Shown one piece after another: positions 19,508 through 29,937 of a stretch of DNA of 32,485 nt; the stretch's first letter is position 1; each line of letters opens with the position of its first letter. Source of the DNA: Microdochium bolleyi (lineage: Eukaryota > Ascomycota > Sordariomycetes > Xylariales > Microdochiaceae); NCBI GenBank assembly GCA_001566295.1, contig KQ964302.1, positions 1 through 32,485 of the forward strand, written 5' to 3'. Below the pieces are notes generated by a model. It ran no database searches. It saw only the letters and a list, made by a program, of their open reading frames with translations, and had not been told where the DNA came from. The translations under genes were made by a program, and so were the position numbers.

Positions 19508-20786
19508 TATCCAAGTCTAGCGATGGTTGGGCTTGAATCTCGGATAATGCTAAAGGTGGAAAAGGAGAGGGTAGAAGCAAAGGGGGGTTCTCAAGCTTTA
19601 AATATGCCTGACATCAAGTGAACAATGGAGCATGGCTAGCGGCAGTCTCGGTACTTAGGCAGCACTTAGTAGACCGGATGCCCGTCCTGGAATTAACCTA
19701 GAACTTTACCCCGCTATCTATCTGCACAAAACATACCCACGCACCCAGCTTCTGCACCCTGCAATACCATTCCGGCCCCTGAGTGCTGAACACGTAAGGT
19801 TTAGGGCGTGTCCGTGCAACCCGCAGTCTGCCAACAAGGGCCCTGTCGGAACTGCCGAAAACGGAGAAGATCTACGTGGTCGTCGCTTGTGCTTCCGCGT
19901 GTGCCGGATGACAAATCAAATGAGTTCCGGTACAGCCGTCGCGATTGTGTACGGAAAGATTCAGGAAAAGCACAGCTACACCTGTGTCCAGATGGACTAA
20001 CGACAGCCTCATTCTCGCGTGTCCGTTGCTCACGACCGGCAGATGTATAACCATCGAGTCTGTCACAACAGCCAATCTGGAAACGTCTTCGTCACCATCG
20101 GGCCCGTTAATCTCAAACTCCCATTTAGTAATGAGTTACCGCTGCAAATACGAACGAGAGAATTATGCCGTGGTTCAGCTCTGGACAGCAGACACAAATC
20201 CGTTAGTCGAATGTTTCAGGCACGCCTCTGTCCGAATATTGCCTTGTCAGAAGCACCGACAATTTGATTGGCACGGACGACGGCGAAAATGCTAGACATG
20301 ACTTTCCCTACCAAGCAGTCTTGTCGAAAGTGTAGTAGGCATCAGGATAGCGGACAGTGCTGCGATGGAAAGGGGTCGGCTGAAAGCAAGAATAGTGACA
20401 GACCCACGTTATAAGTCCATAGAAAACCCGCGCATGCATATTCCTGCGTAGTAGAATTCTTCGTAACATCATTGTCGCATACTCGACATGGCTCTGCTGA
20501 CCGGCTTTCTGGTTACTGCCTTTATTGAGACGGCTACGGATAAACTAGGTCGGACGCAATGTATCGTAGGCTGAGCCACTATTCTATTCACGTAAGCACG
20601 AGGCACCACTTAGAGAAATCACTCTGGGCGGCGGGAATGTTGGTAGCTGTCTAAGAAGTTGTTGACTCAAACTAGGAGCAATTACACGAGCTTCGCGAAA
20701 GACAAACGAAACGAGGTTATTCCCAGAGTTCTCCTACTAACCAGCCTGTAGCCCTATTCCAGTTATGCTTCCTGTCATATTTGTAG
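19508..20786. other. Intergenic region, nothing recognised
   Basis: About 1.3 kb with only short open frames on either strand. A plus-strand stretch of about 27 codons begins at an ATG near 19920 (MSSGTAVAIVYGK) and ends at TAA near 20000; nothing supports it as a gene. Promoter function for the fragment at 19507 is possible. Confidence 0.4.
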
Positions 20787-21938
20787 TTAGCAACCACTCG
20801 GGCATAAGGACCTGTTGGCAAGACCCACCCGTCTGCGTTTCTTGGCAGGTAGGGACGAGCCGACTGTAAGCGGGCTCTTCTGTGAATCCGTTTCTGAGGC
20901 GGATGTCGCAGATCTCTTAGACCCTGGAGTGATCTTGTAGCTACTACTTGAGATGTGTTCCACCCGCGTAACCAATAAACCAACAGTGCCCATAAACAAG
21001 GCATGTTGCTCTGCCAGGTACGCATACCGGTTCCTCAGTGTTTCTAACTCAGTGCAAAGCGTAGTCATTCTGAAATCATCGAGTCGGGGTAACCCAAGAG
21101 GTTGGGTAGAACAGCTCGAGGCTCTTGAGTCGTATAAACAGTCCAAAAATTGTAGGGCAGGGTCATCAGCCATCAGCAACGCAGATGAACCCTCTGCGTA
21201 GCAAGGCAACTCGCTGTTGTCATCATCCATGGGCATAAGAACACTGTCGGTCCTGGCCGAGCTTCGACTGATCATCTCCGAGCTGTCATCCTCCTCTTTG
21301 TAGTGAAACCGTGCTGATTCTGCTCCTGCATGCACAGCTAGGGGTGTGGTACGGTTGGGCGTGGCAGAAAAATCGGATGGCTCAAAGGTCGACAAAAGGT
21401 TGTCTTCCTCGTGCAGCTTATCTGCTGCTACAGCAGCGTGGCCGGTGTCGGTGTCGGGCTTCGCTGGAGCAAAGGTTCGTCAAAGTGAAGCTTAATAGTT
21501 GAATCCCATTTGTTCGTATTGCCGTCACCTGGTGAACCTTACGGATACGCGGACTTAAAGTTAAAATGGGACAGATATTGAGTCCAGCGGTGGATAAGGC
21601 CTACCGATGCAAGACTTCTGGACAAGGGAGATCGGAGTTCTGGTATCGAATGTGACAATACTTCTCGGTTGGCTAATGAGCTGGTCATCGTCGTCACAAC
21701 TTAGATAAGCCGCCGCCGATAGGGACATCAGCCCGTCAATGGCCGGTCTTGAGAGGGAACCCGTGATGTGAAACCCCTTACCAGTGTACTGGGTGCAGAT
21801 TATATCATCGCTGATAAGACTTCCATCTTGATGAAAACAGCCGTATAGATAGTGTGAGGGTGTCAGTATTTCCTGTGGCTGGAGTTTGAGGAGGAAAAAG
21901 CCTTGGGACACAGTTTTATTGCTTTTTAGAGAATCCAT
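20787..21938 (-). CDS. Hypothetical protein with coiled coil and basic NLS-like tail (two-exon model)
   Basis: Not recognised. Exon 1 is 21938-21605 and exon 2 is 21463-20787, with a 141-nt intron (GTAGGC...CTCCAG). The donor leaves phase 1, the acceptor supplies two bases, and the joined frame runs 336 aa to TAA, which supports the model; exon 2 has no usable ATG of its own. Visible features: an acidic patch in exon 1 (CDDDDQ), an acidic and serine-rich stretch in exon 2 (KEEDDSSEMISRSS), a predicted helix rich in heptad Leu (TTLCTELETLRNRYAYLAEQ) followed by LFMGTVGLLVTRVEHI, and a basic PAKKRRRVG near the C-terminus that looks like a nuclear localisation signal. A nuclear protein is possible. 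It starts 64-67 bp after the truncated regulator ends on the same strand. It could be a decayed gene; no database evidence. Confidence 0.4.
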
Positions 21939-22001
21939 GGTAGGCGGTAGTCATGGAGGATATCTCCAGGGACACATCTGTCGAACTCGAGCAAGAGAGA
22001 C

Positions 22002-23552
22002 TCACTGATCCAGCGCGAAAGCCCCCCAGAAGGTGGCCAACTGCACAACAACCTCGTCCTCGTCCCTGTTGTTATCGACATAGTGCAAACCCATCTCGAA
22101 CGCCAGGCGCATGCTCTGCCCTGCGTAGTAGCACGACTCGGAATCCCGTCCGCAGCTGGCCTCCCTTATAGACATGATGCCGAGCGCCTGAATTGTGGTC
22201 AAGGTGTGATGACTCTTCTCCTGGTGGAATAACCGGAGAGCTTCCCGGAAGAAGTGGTCACTCGAAGTGTAGGGGTCGTTGGGGTCGGCGCGAGGATAGG
22301 AAGGGGTTGAGAACCGGCAACCGAGTGCCAGCAGCGCGTTGACCAGAATCTGCGAGCAGAATCGAGGCCGGTTGGCCCAGAAGTCTGTGAGGAAGTGCTC
22401 CTTGCTGAGCGACGCAAAAGTCGGGTACTCCCACCAAAAGTACAGCGCGAGAAGATGCTGTACAAGTGCGACATCGCGTGTCACGTGTGTCCAGGTGCTG
22501 GGCGTCGTTCTCGAGTGCCCGGCGCCTGGTGTTGCCGAGACCTGCTCGACACCTGGATATCGCGGTCCGCTATCTGATGGCGAGTGCAACTGGATCCAGT
22601 TTCCCACTCTGGGCATCCTCGGCTGCGCTGACGATTGCATGCTGTCTGCGTACGAGTCGCTGCGCCCTGAACCCTGGCTCTGTAATGAGAAATCCCAGGG
22701 GCTATTCGTCCCCAAATCCTGACTCTGCCGGAACGAGTGGTGATGCTGACTCGAAATAGAACCGGGTGCGACTGGGGACGGGACGAAACTGCTCAGGCTC
22801 CCAATAATGCCGGGATAGCCCCCAAGGGGAGGGAGCGTGATGCCGGTCATAGGCTCGTTCGTGCGGGAGAGATTGCTCAACTGGCTGATAATGGGGACCG
22901 GTCCAGGTGCCTCACCTGGCGGGTAGTTGTTCAACCAGCCTGCTATGTCCCCAACTTTGTGTCCTGTTCGAAGCCGCTGGATGACCTCGTTCGCAAGGTT
23001 GGGGCGATGCAGGGCCGAGAGAATGCTGTCGCTCTGGCGTTTCCCACGACGTAGGACGTCGATCTCGGTGCGTAGGCTCTCTTTCGATTGGCGGACAGGT
23101 ACCTCGTACACGCATTCGACGTCTTTCTGGGATCTGCAGCGCCCGCAGGGTCTACGTCCGTCGCACTACGAGACGGCAGCTTAGTCCTCTTCCCAAGCGA
23201 ATCTTCCCCGTTACTAAATTCACGGCTCCAGAACCTCGAAGGCGACCATCACCTCCCGTGGCCGAGCCACCGATTTCTGGAAAGGACGCAAACCACATAC
23301 CTTGGCGCGCTTCGTGCGGCATTCTGTACACGCATTGGGCGTCACGACGCCGAGGCCTCGCCTCCGCTTAGGCTGATTCTCCTGCGCCGCCGATGACTTG
23401 GCCGTCGCGCTGCCTAACTCCGTGTCCGGGTTCGACGAGTCGGGCGGAGAGTTGTTAGGGACTTCGTGCTTCTTGCCTGCGGAAGGGTTCTCGGAGATGG
23501 AGCGATGCCGCGTCGCATTGCCGGGGACTGGAGACTGGTGACCATCCTCCAT
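22002..23552 (-). CDS. Zn(II)2Cys6 transcription factor, C-terminally truncated
   Basis: Exon 1 (23552-23301) and exon 2 (from 23165) flank a 135-nt intron inside the zinc cluster. Joined, the six Cys are 75, 78, 85, 91, 94 and 102 (NACTECRTKRAK then CDGRRPCGRCRSQKDVEC), followed by the linker YEVPVRQSKESLRTEIDVLRR. This is the layout of NirA-like fungal regulators. The fungal_trans domain begins normally (LVQHLLALYFWWEYPTFASLSKEHFL, ALGIMSIREASCGRDSESCYYAGQSMRLAFEMGLH, QLATFWGAFALDQ), then TGA at 22002-22004 stops it at 471 aa, within the domain. That position overlaps a consensus donor (CA|GTGAGT), and the family normally continues AWSLATG after ALDH. No downstream exon encoding that was found, so the last third of the protein is missing. 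It is either a pseudogene or retains only DNA binding. Confidence 0.75.
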
Positions 23553-25774
23553 TTTGTCGTGTTATCGAGGGGTCGATCGCCATAGTTGAGCGTCGGACAG
23601 CGAGCAGACTGGCCCTCTCGCAAGCGAGGCGGCCAGGCTCGGCAGCTGCGGCCGAGGGTTAAGAAAGGCAGGGAGGTGCTGGTCGCGGTAATGACAACTG
23701 GCAACAACAATGCCAATGCTCTTAAGAATTGGGCTGCTGGTGGAGCTCCCAAGCGGGAGGAATGATGCGGTGGGAGGGCGCAGCTCTCGGTTGGCAGTAA
23801 GACTCGGAGTCCTTGTCAGTGGCGGTGATGGCAGGCGGTGGGCCACAGGGACGCGGGTGACCTCGCCGTCGCGATTGTGCTCTGGGAAGCAGTGTCGGAT
23901 GCTGCTGGCGTGCTGCGGGACAACTGAGAGCAGAAAAAGTAAGGGTAGAGTGACACAATCTGTGGCGGGACTTATGATGAGGCGTGTAGGAGGTGTCGGT
24001 AGTGAGGAGCACTGGCCGCAGTTCCAGGCTGACTGTGAGGGGGGAGGGGGGGATGGGATCCTAGAAATTCACAAAGCAAGTGCGGCACACATGCCAGCCA
24101 AGAGGTGGCATGATGCCTTCGTTGGCGATGATTGGAGGAGGTCCAGCTTGGGCAACAAGCTGCGCGGTCCACCTATGGGCTTGCCTGCACTCCCTAGAAG
24201 TACTACCGTGAGTCCTGCCACGGCCACCACTGAGCCTGTACCTTTCGCATCAGCGCACGCGCGTCTGCACTTGCGAGCATAACGCTTTGCGAAGTGCATA
24301 AATTTGAGCGGCAACGTCCGCGCTTCACTCACCTCAACAACGCCAGAGCGCTTGCAAGAAGCGTTTGTTGGCTCCTCTTACACCACTCTAGCGATCATTT
24401 CCACCGCGCATTTTAGGGAACATGGTAAACCGCTCGGCCAACACTGACATGCCCATTCGTGACGTTTTCCTTGCCCACTGTAAACTCTCTAGCATTAACA
24501 TCGCTCACATCTCTGACGGTTCTTCGGCGGATCCAAAAGGTGTCATCCAAGATGCGTTCGTTCATTACTTTGATTGATGGGCGAAATGGACTTGCGAGGT
24601 CGTGAAGAGACCACTTTTCGGGAACTTCCTGTTTACTGGTTAGCAATGTTGTGGCGAACCGATGGAGGTTGGTATCTGCTGCGAAAGATTATTGCGCCAC
24701 AATGAGGCAGGCTCGGCGGGCTCGGCAAGCACAAGCCCCGGCTGATAACCGAGGCCACCACTGTTATATTTGCTCCGACAAAGTTGGCCTCAACCATTAG
24801 CTCCCTGGAGATTGGCTGCTGGGCCCACAATGCGCCAAGGAAACTTCGTAATGTCGCTACTCACACTGACTGTGTGTCGCCATCTCTCCCCCATTCAAGG
24901 ATATACGGGCAGTCGGTGACCATACGTGGATGTACAGCACGAGCTACGGAACCAATGCAGAAAGGAATAAGAGCGCATGGCTCGACAGGCGCAGACGAGC
25001 GCCATCCAGCTGCACGAACCAAAGAACCCACGTGACAAGGCTTTGTACTCAAGTTTTTGGGCTAGGCCCGGGTGTGTCATCGACTTCATTTGGGCTGATG
25101 ACTTTGTTATGGATATCAATAGGGCTGACCAGTGGAGAAGCTGGGCCGGGGCGGCCGTTTATTTCCATTACCCAATGGTGCCAGGGATTAGCTTGCTCTC
25201 GAGCCATACCTGGAGTCTTATGGCACCTCGTGTGATTCGAGCGTTTGGGAGGTACTCAAGGCGGTGGGGAAATAAACCGGGAATTTAGTATGGGGGCATG
25301 ATAAGCGCTATCGATCATCCTCTGGCGAATCAAGACCACCAGCAATCAGCTGCACCACTTGGTATGGCATGCGCATCGACGGGCTGCTGCGGACCCGGAG
25401 CATTTGCCCCGCACATAATTTCTCAGTATGGAGTCCTACTTGTCGATCAAGTTTACCATGGGCGGCACTTGCCAATCTTACGTCATACATCCGAAACGCT
25501 CAGTTGCGATTGCCATTCTTGAGCAAAACATGTTGAGACGCCATTGCTATTAAAACGTCTGTTCCGCTCGTCGTTGTATCGATATGCGTCCATTCACGGA
25601 GACAACACCAGCCTCAGCCCACCACAACAAACTATACCATATCTTCAAGCAGACCCACGATCGCAATACTCAGCAAAGAGCCTCAGCTACACCACTCGGG
25701 ACAGAGGGCAGACCTAGTTGTCGTCTACGATAGAGCGCCCCTCACGCACCAGTGTGGCGCTACTCACCAATGAC
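23553..25774. other. Long intergenic region without a supported gene
   Basis: 2.2 kb upstream of the truncated regulator and of the STAND pseudogene. The plus-strand frame 23710-24282 (190 codons) and the frame at 24977-25288 have ordinary shadow-like composition and no domain I recognise. The segment nearest 25560-25774 is CA-rich and may be the old promoter and 5' UTR of the STAND gene. Confidence 0.4.
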
Positions 25775-27848
25775 ATGACACAGGACTGGGGCAGTCTAAG
25801 TCATGATCAGGCCTTTGAAAAATTTGAAAACTTCGACAATACAACCTGGATACCTGCCGACAACACTTCTGGTTCAGCAGCCGATATGCTTGCAACTACA
25901 GGCCACGGCTTCGTCCTGGACCATTGCCAACAGGCCTCCAATCTGCCATTGGCAGCAACACGGATCTGTCAGTGGGTTCGATGGCGACACAGGATACGAA
26001 TGGTGGCTCGAGCACGTTCTGTAAGTAGGACGCATGTGATTGCCTAGACTAGGCTAATCGAAGCAGTTCTTGTACCGTACACCTGGAATCCCGACTTTGT
26101 TGGACGTTCCGACGTCCTCGAAAAGCTGAAAAGCCAGCTCGGCCATGGACAACCTCAGAGCAGTGGCAAGCAACACCGGCGAGTCGCTCTCTACGGCCTA
26201 TGAGGCATTGGGTAATTGACATCGTGGCTGCCAGATTGTAGTCTCTGCTGACTCGGCGCAGGAAAACGCAGATTGCATTGGCACACGTGTACTGGCTGCA
26301 AGAGACGTCCCCGGACGTATCGATCTTCTGGGTCCACGCGAGTAACGCCGAGCGGTTTCGTCAGTCATATGTATCGATCGCACAGGAATGCCAGATCCCT
26401 GGTTACGACGATCCCAAGACGGATGTGCTGCCGCTGCTGAAGCGGTGGCTGGAGAGGAGGAGCGCGGCCGGTGGCTGATGGTGATCGATAATGCCGACGA
26501 TGCACAGCTCTTCAGCGGGCCAGAAGGGGTTGGACGGCACATACCCGAATGCGCCCACGGGTCCGTTGTTGTGACGACGAGGAACAAGGAGGCTGGCTCG
26601 AGGCTCACGAAGGGTGGACGACCAATTGAGGTCCGGGAAATGGACGAGAGCGAATCCAAGGAGCTGCTCAAGAAGAAGCTCGAGGAGGGCGGAATTGAGG
26701 CCGACGACTTGTCGCCCCTTTCGTCTCGACTGGAGCGTCTACCGCTTGCATTGGTCCAGGCAGCAGCCTTCATGCAGGAAAAGTCGGTATCCGTCAGTAA
26801 GTACCTCCAGCTCCTGGGCGGGGGCGACCAGCACCTCGTGGATCTGCTTAGCGAGGAATTCGAGACGGTCGGGCGAGACTCGGAGACTCCTCGTGCAGTG
26901 ACGGAGACGTGGATTCTGTCGTTTGATCAGATCCAGCAGCAGAACGCCTTCGCAGCCGAGCTTCTCTCGCTCATGAGCCTCTTCGACCGGCAGGCGATTC
27001 CATCCGACTTTTTGTCCGACTACAGCGAGCAGCAGTCGGGCAAAGAGCCAAGGGGGGAAGTACAACTCAGCAAGGCTTTAGGAGTTTTGAAGGCGTTTTC
27101 CTTCGTCGTGGAGGAGAAAGACCATGGCCTGGACATGCACCGACTCGTGCAGTTGGTGACCAGAAAGTGGCTTGTCAAGAAGGATACTATTAGGCACTTC
27201 GGCGGTCAGGCGCTCATGACGGTGTCGCATATTTACCCGTTTGGCAACCATGACAACCGGTTGATATGCACGGCGTACCTTCCGCACGTGGATGCGGTAC
27301 TGAAGCTGGGAGGGACTGGGTCGAGGGAGGAGAAGCTGGCGAGGGCGTCTCTCCTCCATTGTGTGGCGGGGCTTTTCTACTATCAGGGCCAATGGGGAGA
27401 TACGGAAGAGTTCCAAGCGCAGGCCGTAGACCTACGAAGAGCGTTACTGGGATCGGAGCATCCAGATACGCTGACGAGCATGGCCAACCTGGCGTCGACG
27501 TTTTGGAACCAGGGCCGGTGGGAGGAGGCCGAGAAGCTCCAGGTGGAGGTGATGGAGACTTTTCAGGCGAAGCTCGGGGCCGATCATCCCGACACGCTGA
27601 ACAGTATGAACAATTTCGCTTTCACTTGGCAAGGCCAGGGTCGTCTTGACGACGCCCTGGACTTGATGCGCCAATGCGTCCAGCTTCAGCACAAAGCACT
27701 TGGCCCGGCTCACCCTCATACGGTATCCAGTCTTTCTGCCCTGAACGCATGGCAAGAAGCGAGTAGTCGTAGTTTACTGCGAGCTCTACAGGGATATGTA
27801 TCATGGGTAATTAACAGGATAGTAGACAGCTTATCAGAAAGGGCTTAA
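25775..27848 (+). pseudogene. STAND/NLR-like NB-ARC-TPR protein, disrupted
   Basis: Fungal NB-ARC-TPR proteins are NLR-like signalling ATPases linked to self/non-self recognition. Candidate start ATG 25775 (MTQDWGSLSH); a segment before 26020 (AIGSNTDLSVGSMATQ) lies in another frame, implying a shift. Small introns 26021-26066 and 26212-26261 are consistent with phase. PDFVGRSDVLEKLKSQLGHG leads to the P-loop RVALYGL-stop-GIG|KTQIALAHVYW: the second Gly codon of GLGGIGKT is TGA (26201-26203) instead of GGA. After PDVSIFWVHASNAERF, a shift at about 26449-26470 is needed to reach GRWLMVIDNADD (Walker B). Then VVTTRNKEAG, LPLALVQAAAFM, DMHRLVQLVTRKW, and at least two TPR units of the kinesin-light-chain type (LGSEHPDTLTSMANLA, LGADHPDTLNSMNNFA) plus part of a third. 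The long 3' frame closes at 27848. Confidence 0.88.
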
Positions 27849-28239
27849 CGGAAGGCCCTAAGACCCAGCACCCTCATAATGCACCAAGTCCTCTCACAAA
27901 AGTAGCTCATCCAATCATCTGAGAACCTCGCCCCAGCAAACAGGCCGAAAAAAGGACGATATCACACTACTACCCAACGCGGCATTCTCAGCTAAGGATT
28001 TCTCTTACGAAGATATCGCCGAATACACAGTCCTGTCTCATCAATACTCGCTACGAGATGCTCCGGTAGTAATGTTAACATGCACTGGACATGTGTCCAG
28101 GCTCAAGCATATCGCTAGAGATTCAATATGTCTGCACTCGTGATCAATATACGAAGGAAACGATTGTATATAGGAGGTACAATCAGTAATTGAAACCACG
28201 ACCTCACAGGGGGGCTGACCATAAGCTTGCAAACACTAT
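27849..28239. other. Spacer, nothing recognised
   Basis: Short frames only, with moderately AT-rich stretches. It may contain the 3' end of the STAND pseudogene; no further TPR repeat is visible. Confidence 0.4.
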
Positions 28240-28404
28240 CTACGCGACGTGGTGAGTGTGAAAGGCGGGAACCTGGTGATCTGTGTGGACCGGCAGCCTG
28301 GTGCCCTGAGTGATGTCGCGACCACGCCGGAGGAGAGGCTCCTTGAGCAGGTGTGTCAAGGGATCAAGGATGGTTTTGCGAAATTCTCATCTAGTTTACA
28401 ATGA
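28240..28404 (+). pseudogene. Short coding-like remnant, family unknown
   Basis: An open stretch of 54 codons ending at TGA reads VKGGNLVICVDRQPGAL then PEERLLEQVCQGIKDGFAKF, an ordered globular-looking sequence unlike random frames. It has no ATG, and an in-frame TAA lies 18 bp upstream. A splice acceptor CATAAG at about 28220-28225 could precede it. I do not recognise the family; it is most likely the last exon of a lost gene. Confidence 0.3.
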
Positions 28405-29254
28405 TTGCCGGTGAAGACGGTGCTTGAGAGACGCGCAGCCTAATCAGGCGGTGAATTCTGTTAAACTGCCGTCACCCTCGGGACAAAACAAATAACCTTA
28501 AGAGGAGAAAGCAGCTAGTTCGGAAGAACACTAGTGACCAGGCAAACCAATATGCGTGGACTGCTGCCTCTCCATACAGTGTCTGCCCATTTGAGGCCTG
28601 CCTCGGTCAGCATACATAGAACCCTGTGCAGCACTTCCAGTCTGGCAGCCTCCCGCTCAGAACTGCATCCTGGGCGCTTGGGGGCGATGTGGCTGGGCGA
28701 AGAGGCACCATGCCTGTGCTGCCCTCCGCCGTTAGTTTATGCCATTTCGCGTACACTCTCCTCTGTCATGCTGCGCGTAGCAGGCATGGCAATGCTCTTG
28801 GGGAAGGCTGTGGTGGTCGCAACTGGGCCGCAGCCGCGCACAATGAAGGAGTCGGCGGCTCCAGCAGGGGCCACAGTCCCTGAAGCGCAACCAGGCGCCG
28901 CGGCAGCGAGCCGGCGCACACACGCACACGCCGCCTGCCAGGATCGCATAATAACACCACACACCCTCCTCCTCGACCCCTCCAGAAAGCATGGCCGGTG
29001 CTGAGGGGTCCGACATGGTTACAGGAAATGTCCCGTTGCTCATAGGGCGTACCAGGCTCAGCCATCAGTACTTGAACAGGGCTTCTCCCTGCTCACATAA
29101 TTAAGCGAACCAAGAGAAGTGAGCAAAAACGGCTGCAAAGACCTGCGCCCCGACGTTAGCAATGATTTTCCGTTAACAGACCGTTACACATGGTTCGAGC
29201 TGCATCATTTCCAAGCTGCGAAAAGCCCTGCAATCGACTACCCCGAACCACGAG
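28405..29254. other. Region without a supported gene
   Basis: The plus-strand frame 28534-29004 starts at GTG and is Ala/Arg/Pro-rich in the manner of GC-rich shadow frames. No family or signal is visible. A GCGCACACACGCACACGC stretch near 28914 is slightly repetitive. Confidence 0.35.
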
Positions 29255-29435
29255 GAGGACGTTTAGGCAAGAGCTTATTGCCCCGCAGATTATCGAGTTC
29301 TACTCGAGGAAAGGGGTCTTCTTCGGCGATAAGAGGTCTTTAGAGGCAGTTATACGCGACGTGACGGGTATTCCTGCTAGGGCCCTACGGAATATACCAT
29401 TATTCCACCTTACAACTTTAGAACGCGAGGCGTGG
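29255..29435 (+). pseudogene. Second HET-domain fragment, interrupted by an LTR
   Basis: The plus-strand frame reads RQELIAPQIIEFYSRKGVFFGDKRSLEAVI and DVTGIPARALRNIPLFHLTTLER. This is the HET stretch after the RGWTLQEL block (typically TLQELIAP...VEFF...LGDK.SL...I...TGIP..AL.G). One base appears missing just before it: CGA GGA GG ACG reads RG, then needs TGG for Trp. Upstream the sequence is unrelated. Downstream the similarity ends at REAW, directly at an LTR start (29436). Both ends are lost. It is complementary to the fragment at 6230-6523, which ends where this one begins. Confidence 0.85.
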
Positions 29436-29931
29436 TGTGACGGCCCAGGGACTAACAGGGGATTGTGGCCGCGGTACCGGGCCATGGACAAGGGCAGGGC
29501 TGCGAAGGGTCACGGGGCGGTTACATAAGCAAAGGACCTTAGTCAACAAGAAAGGGAGCCGATCCTTGGCGATCGGCCCCACGACGAAGAATTGTCAGCT
29601 AGCCGACAATGTCCCGTCGCGCGACCGACGGCTCGCCGTCGGCGCCATGACTGAACGATGAAGGATGAAGGGGTATATGATCCAGATAGTTCCCCTTGAC
29701 CAGACAGTCCTTAGCTTCATACTTCAGCGATCAATCTAAGTACCATTCTCACCCACACTTGAACCAGTCACTCAATTGACGAGAGTGGTATCTCTTCCAA
29801 GAGACACGGCAAGACCCGAAGAGAGAACGACATTCGACAGGAAGTGATATTGCAACGGCTCTACCTACCCGCAGGACAGCAACCCACCGAAGCCCGACCA
29901 GACGGTTGACCCCGGAGGTCGGATCGTGACA
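29436..29931 (-). mobile_element. LTR of a Ty3/Gypsy-like retrotransposon (probably solo or broken)
   Basis: On the minus strand it begins TGTCACGATCCGACC (29931) and ends CCGTCACA (29436), giving TG...CA ends with an imperfect short inverted repeat (TGTSACG). A TATA-like GGGTATATGAT lies at about 29670. The first ~110 bases align with the element starting at 31096 (shared GGGCTTCG, GGGTTGCTGTCCTG, GTAGGTA and GCAATATCAC in the same order). No 5-bp target duplication is visible at the ends (CGTGG versus CTAAT). No reverse transcriptase or gag is present beside it. The superfamily is inferred from the termini. Confidence 0.55.
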
Positions 29932-29937
29932 CTAATA

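Noticed and set aside
23710..24282. Plus-strand open frame of 190 codons
   Set aside because: Low-information Gly/Arg/Ser-rich sequence of shadow type; no homology recognised.
26201..26203. RIP as the cause of the Walker A stop in the STAND gene
   Set aside because: GGA to TGA is a G-to-T transversion, not the C-to-T (or G-to-A) transition made by RIP.
28534..29004. Plus-strand Ala/Pro/Arg-rich frame
   Set aside because: Starts at GTG, has GC-driven composition and no domain or conserved motif.
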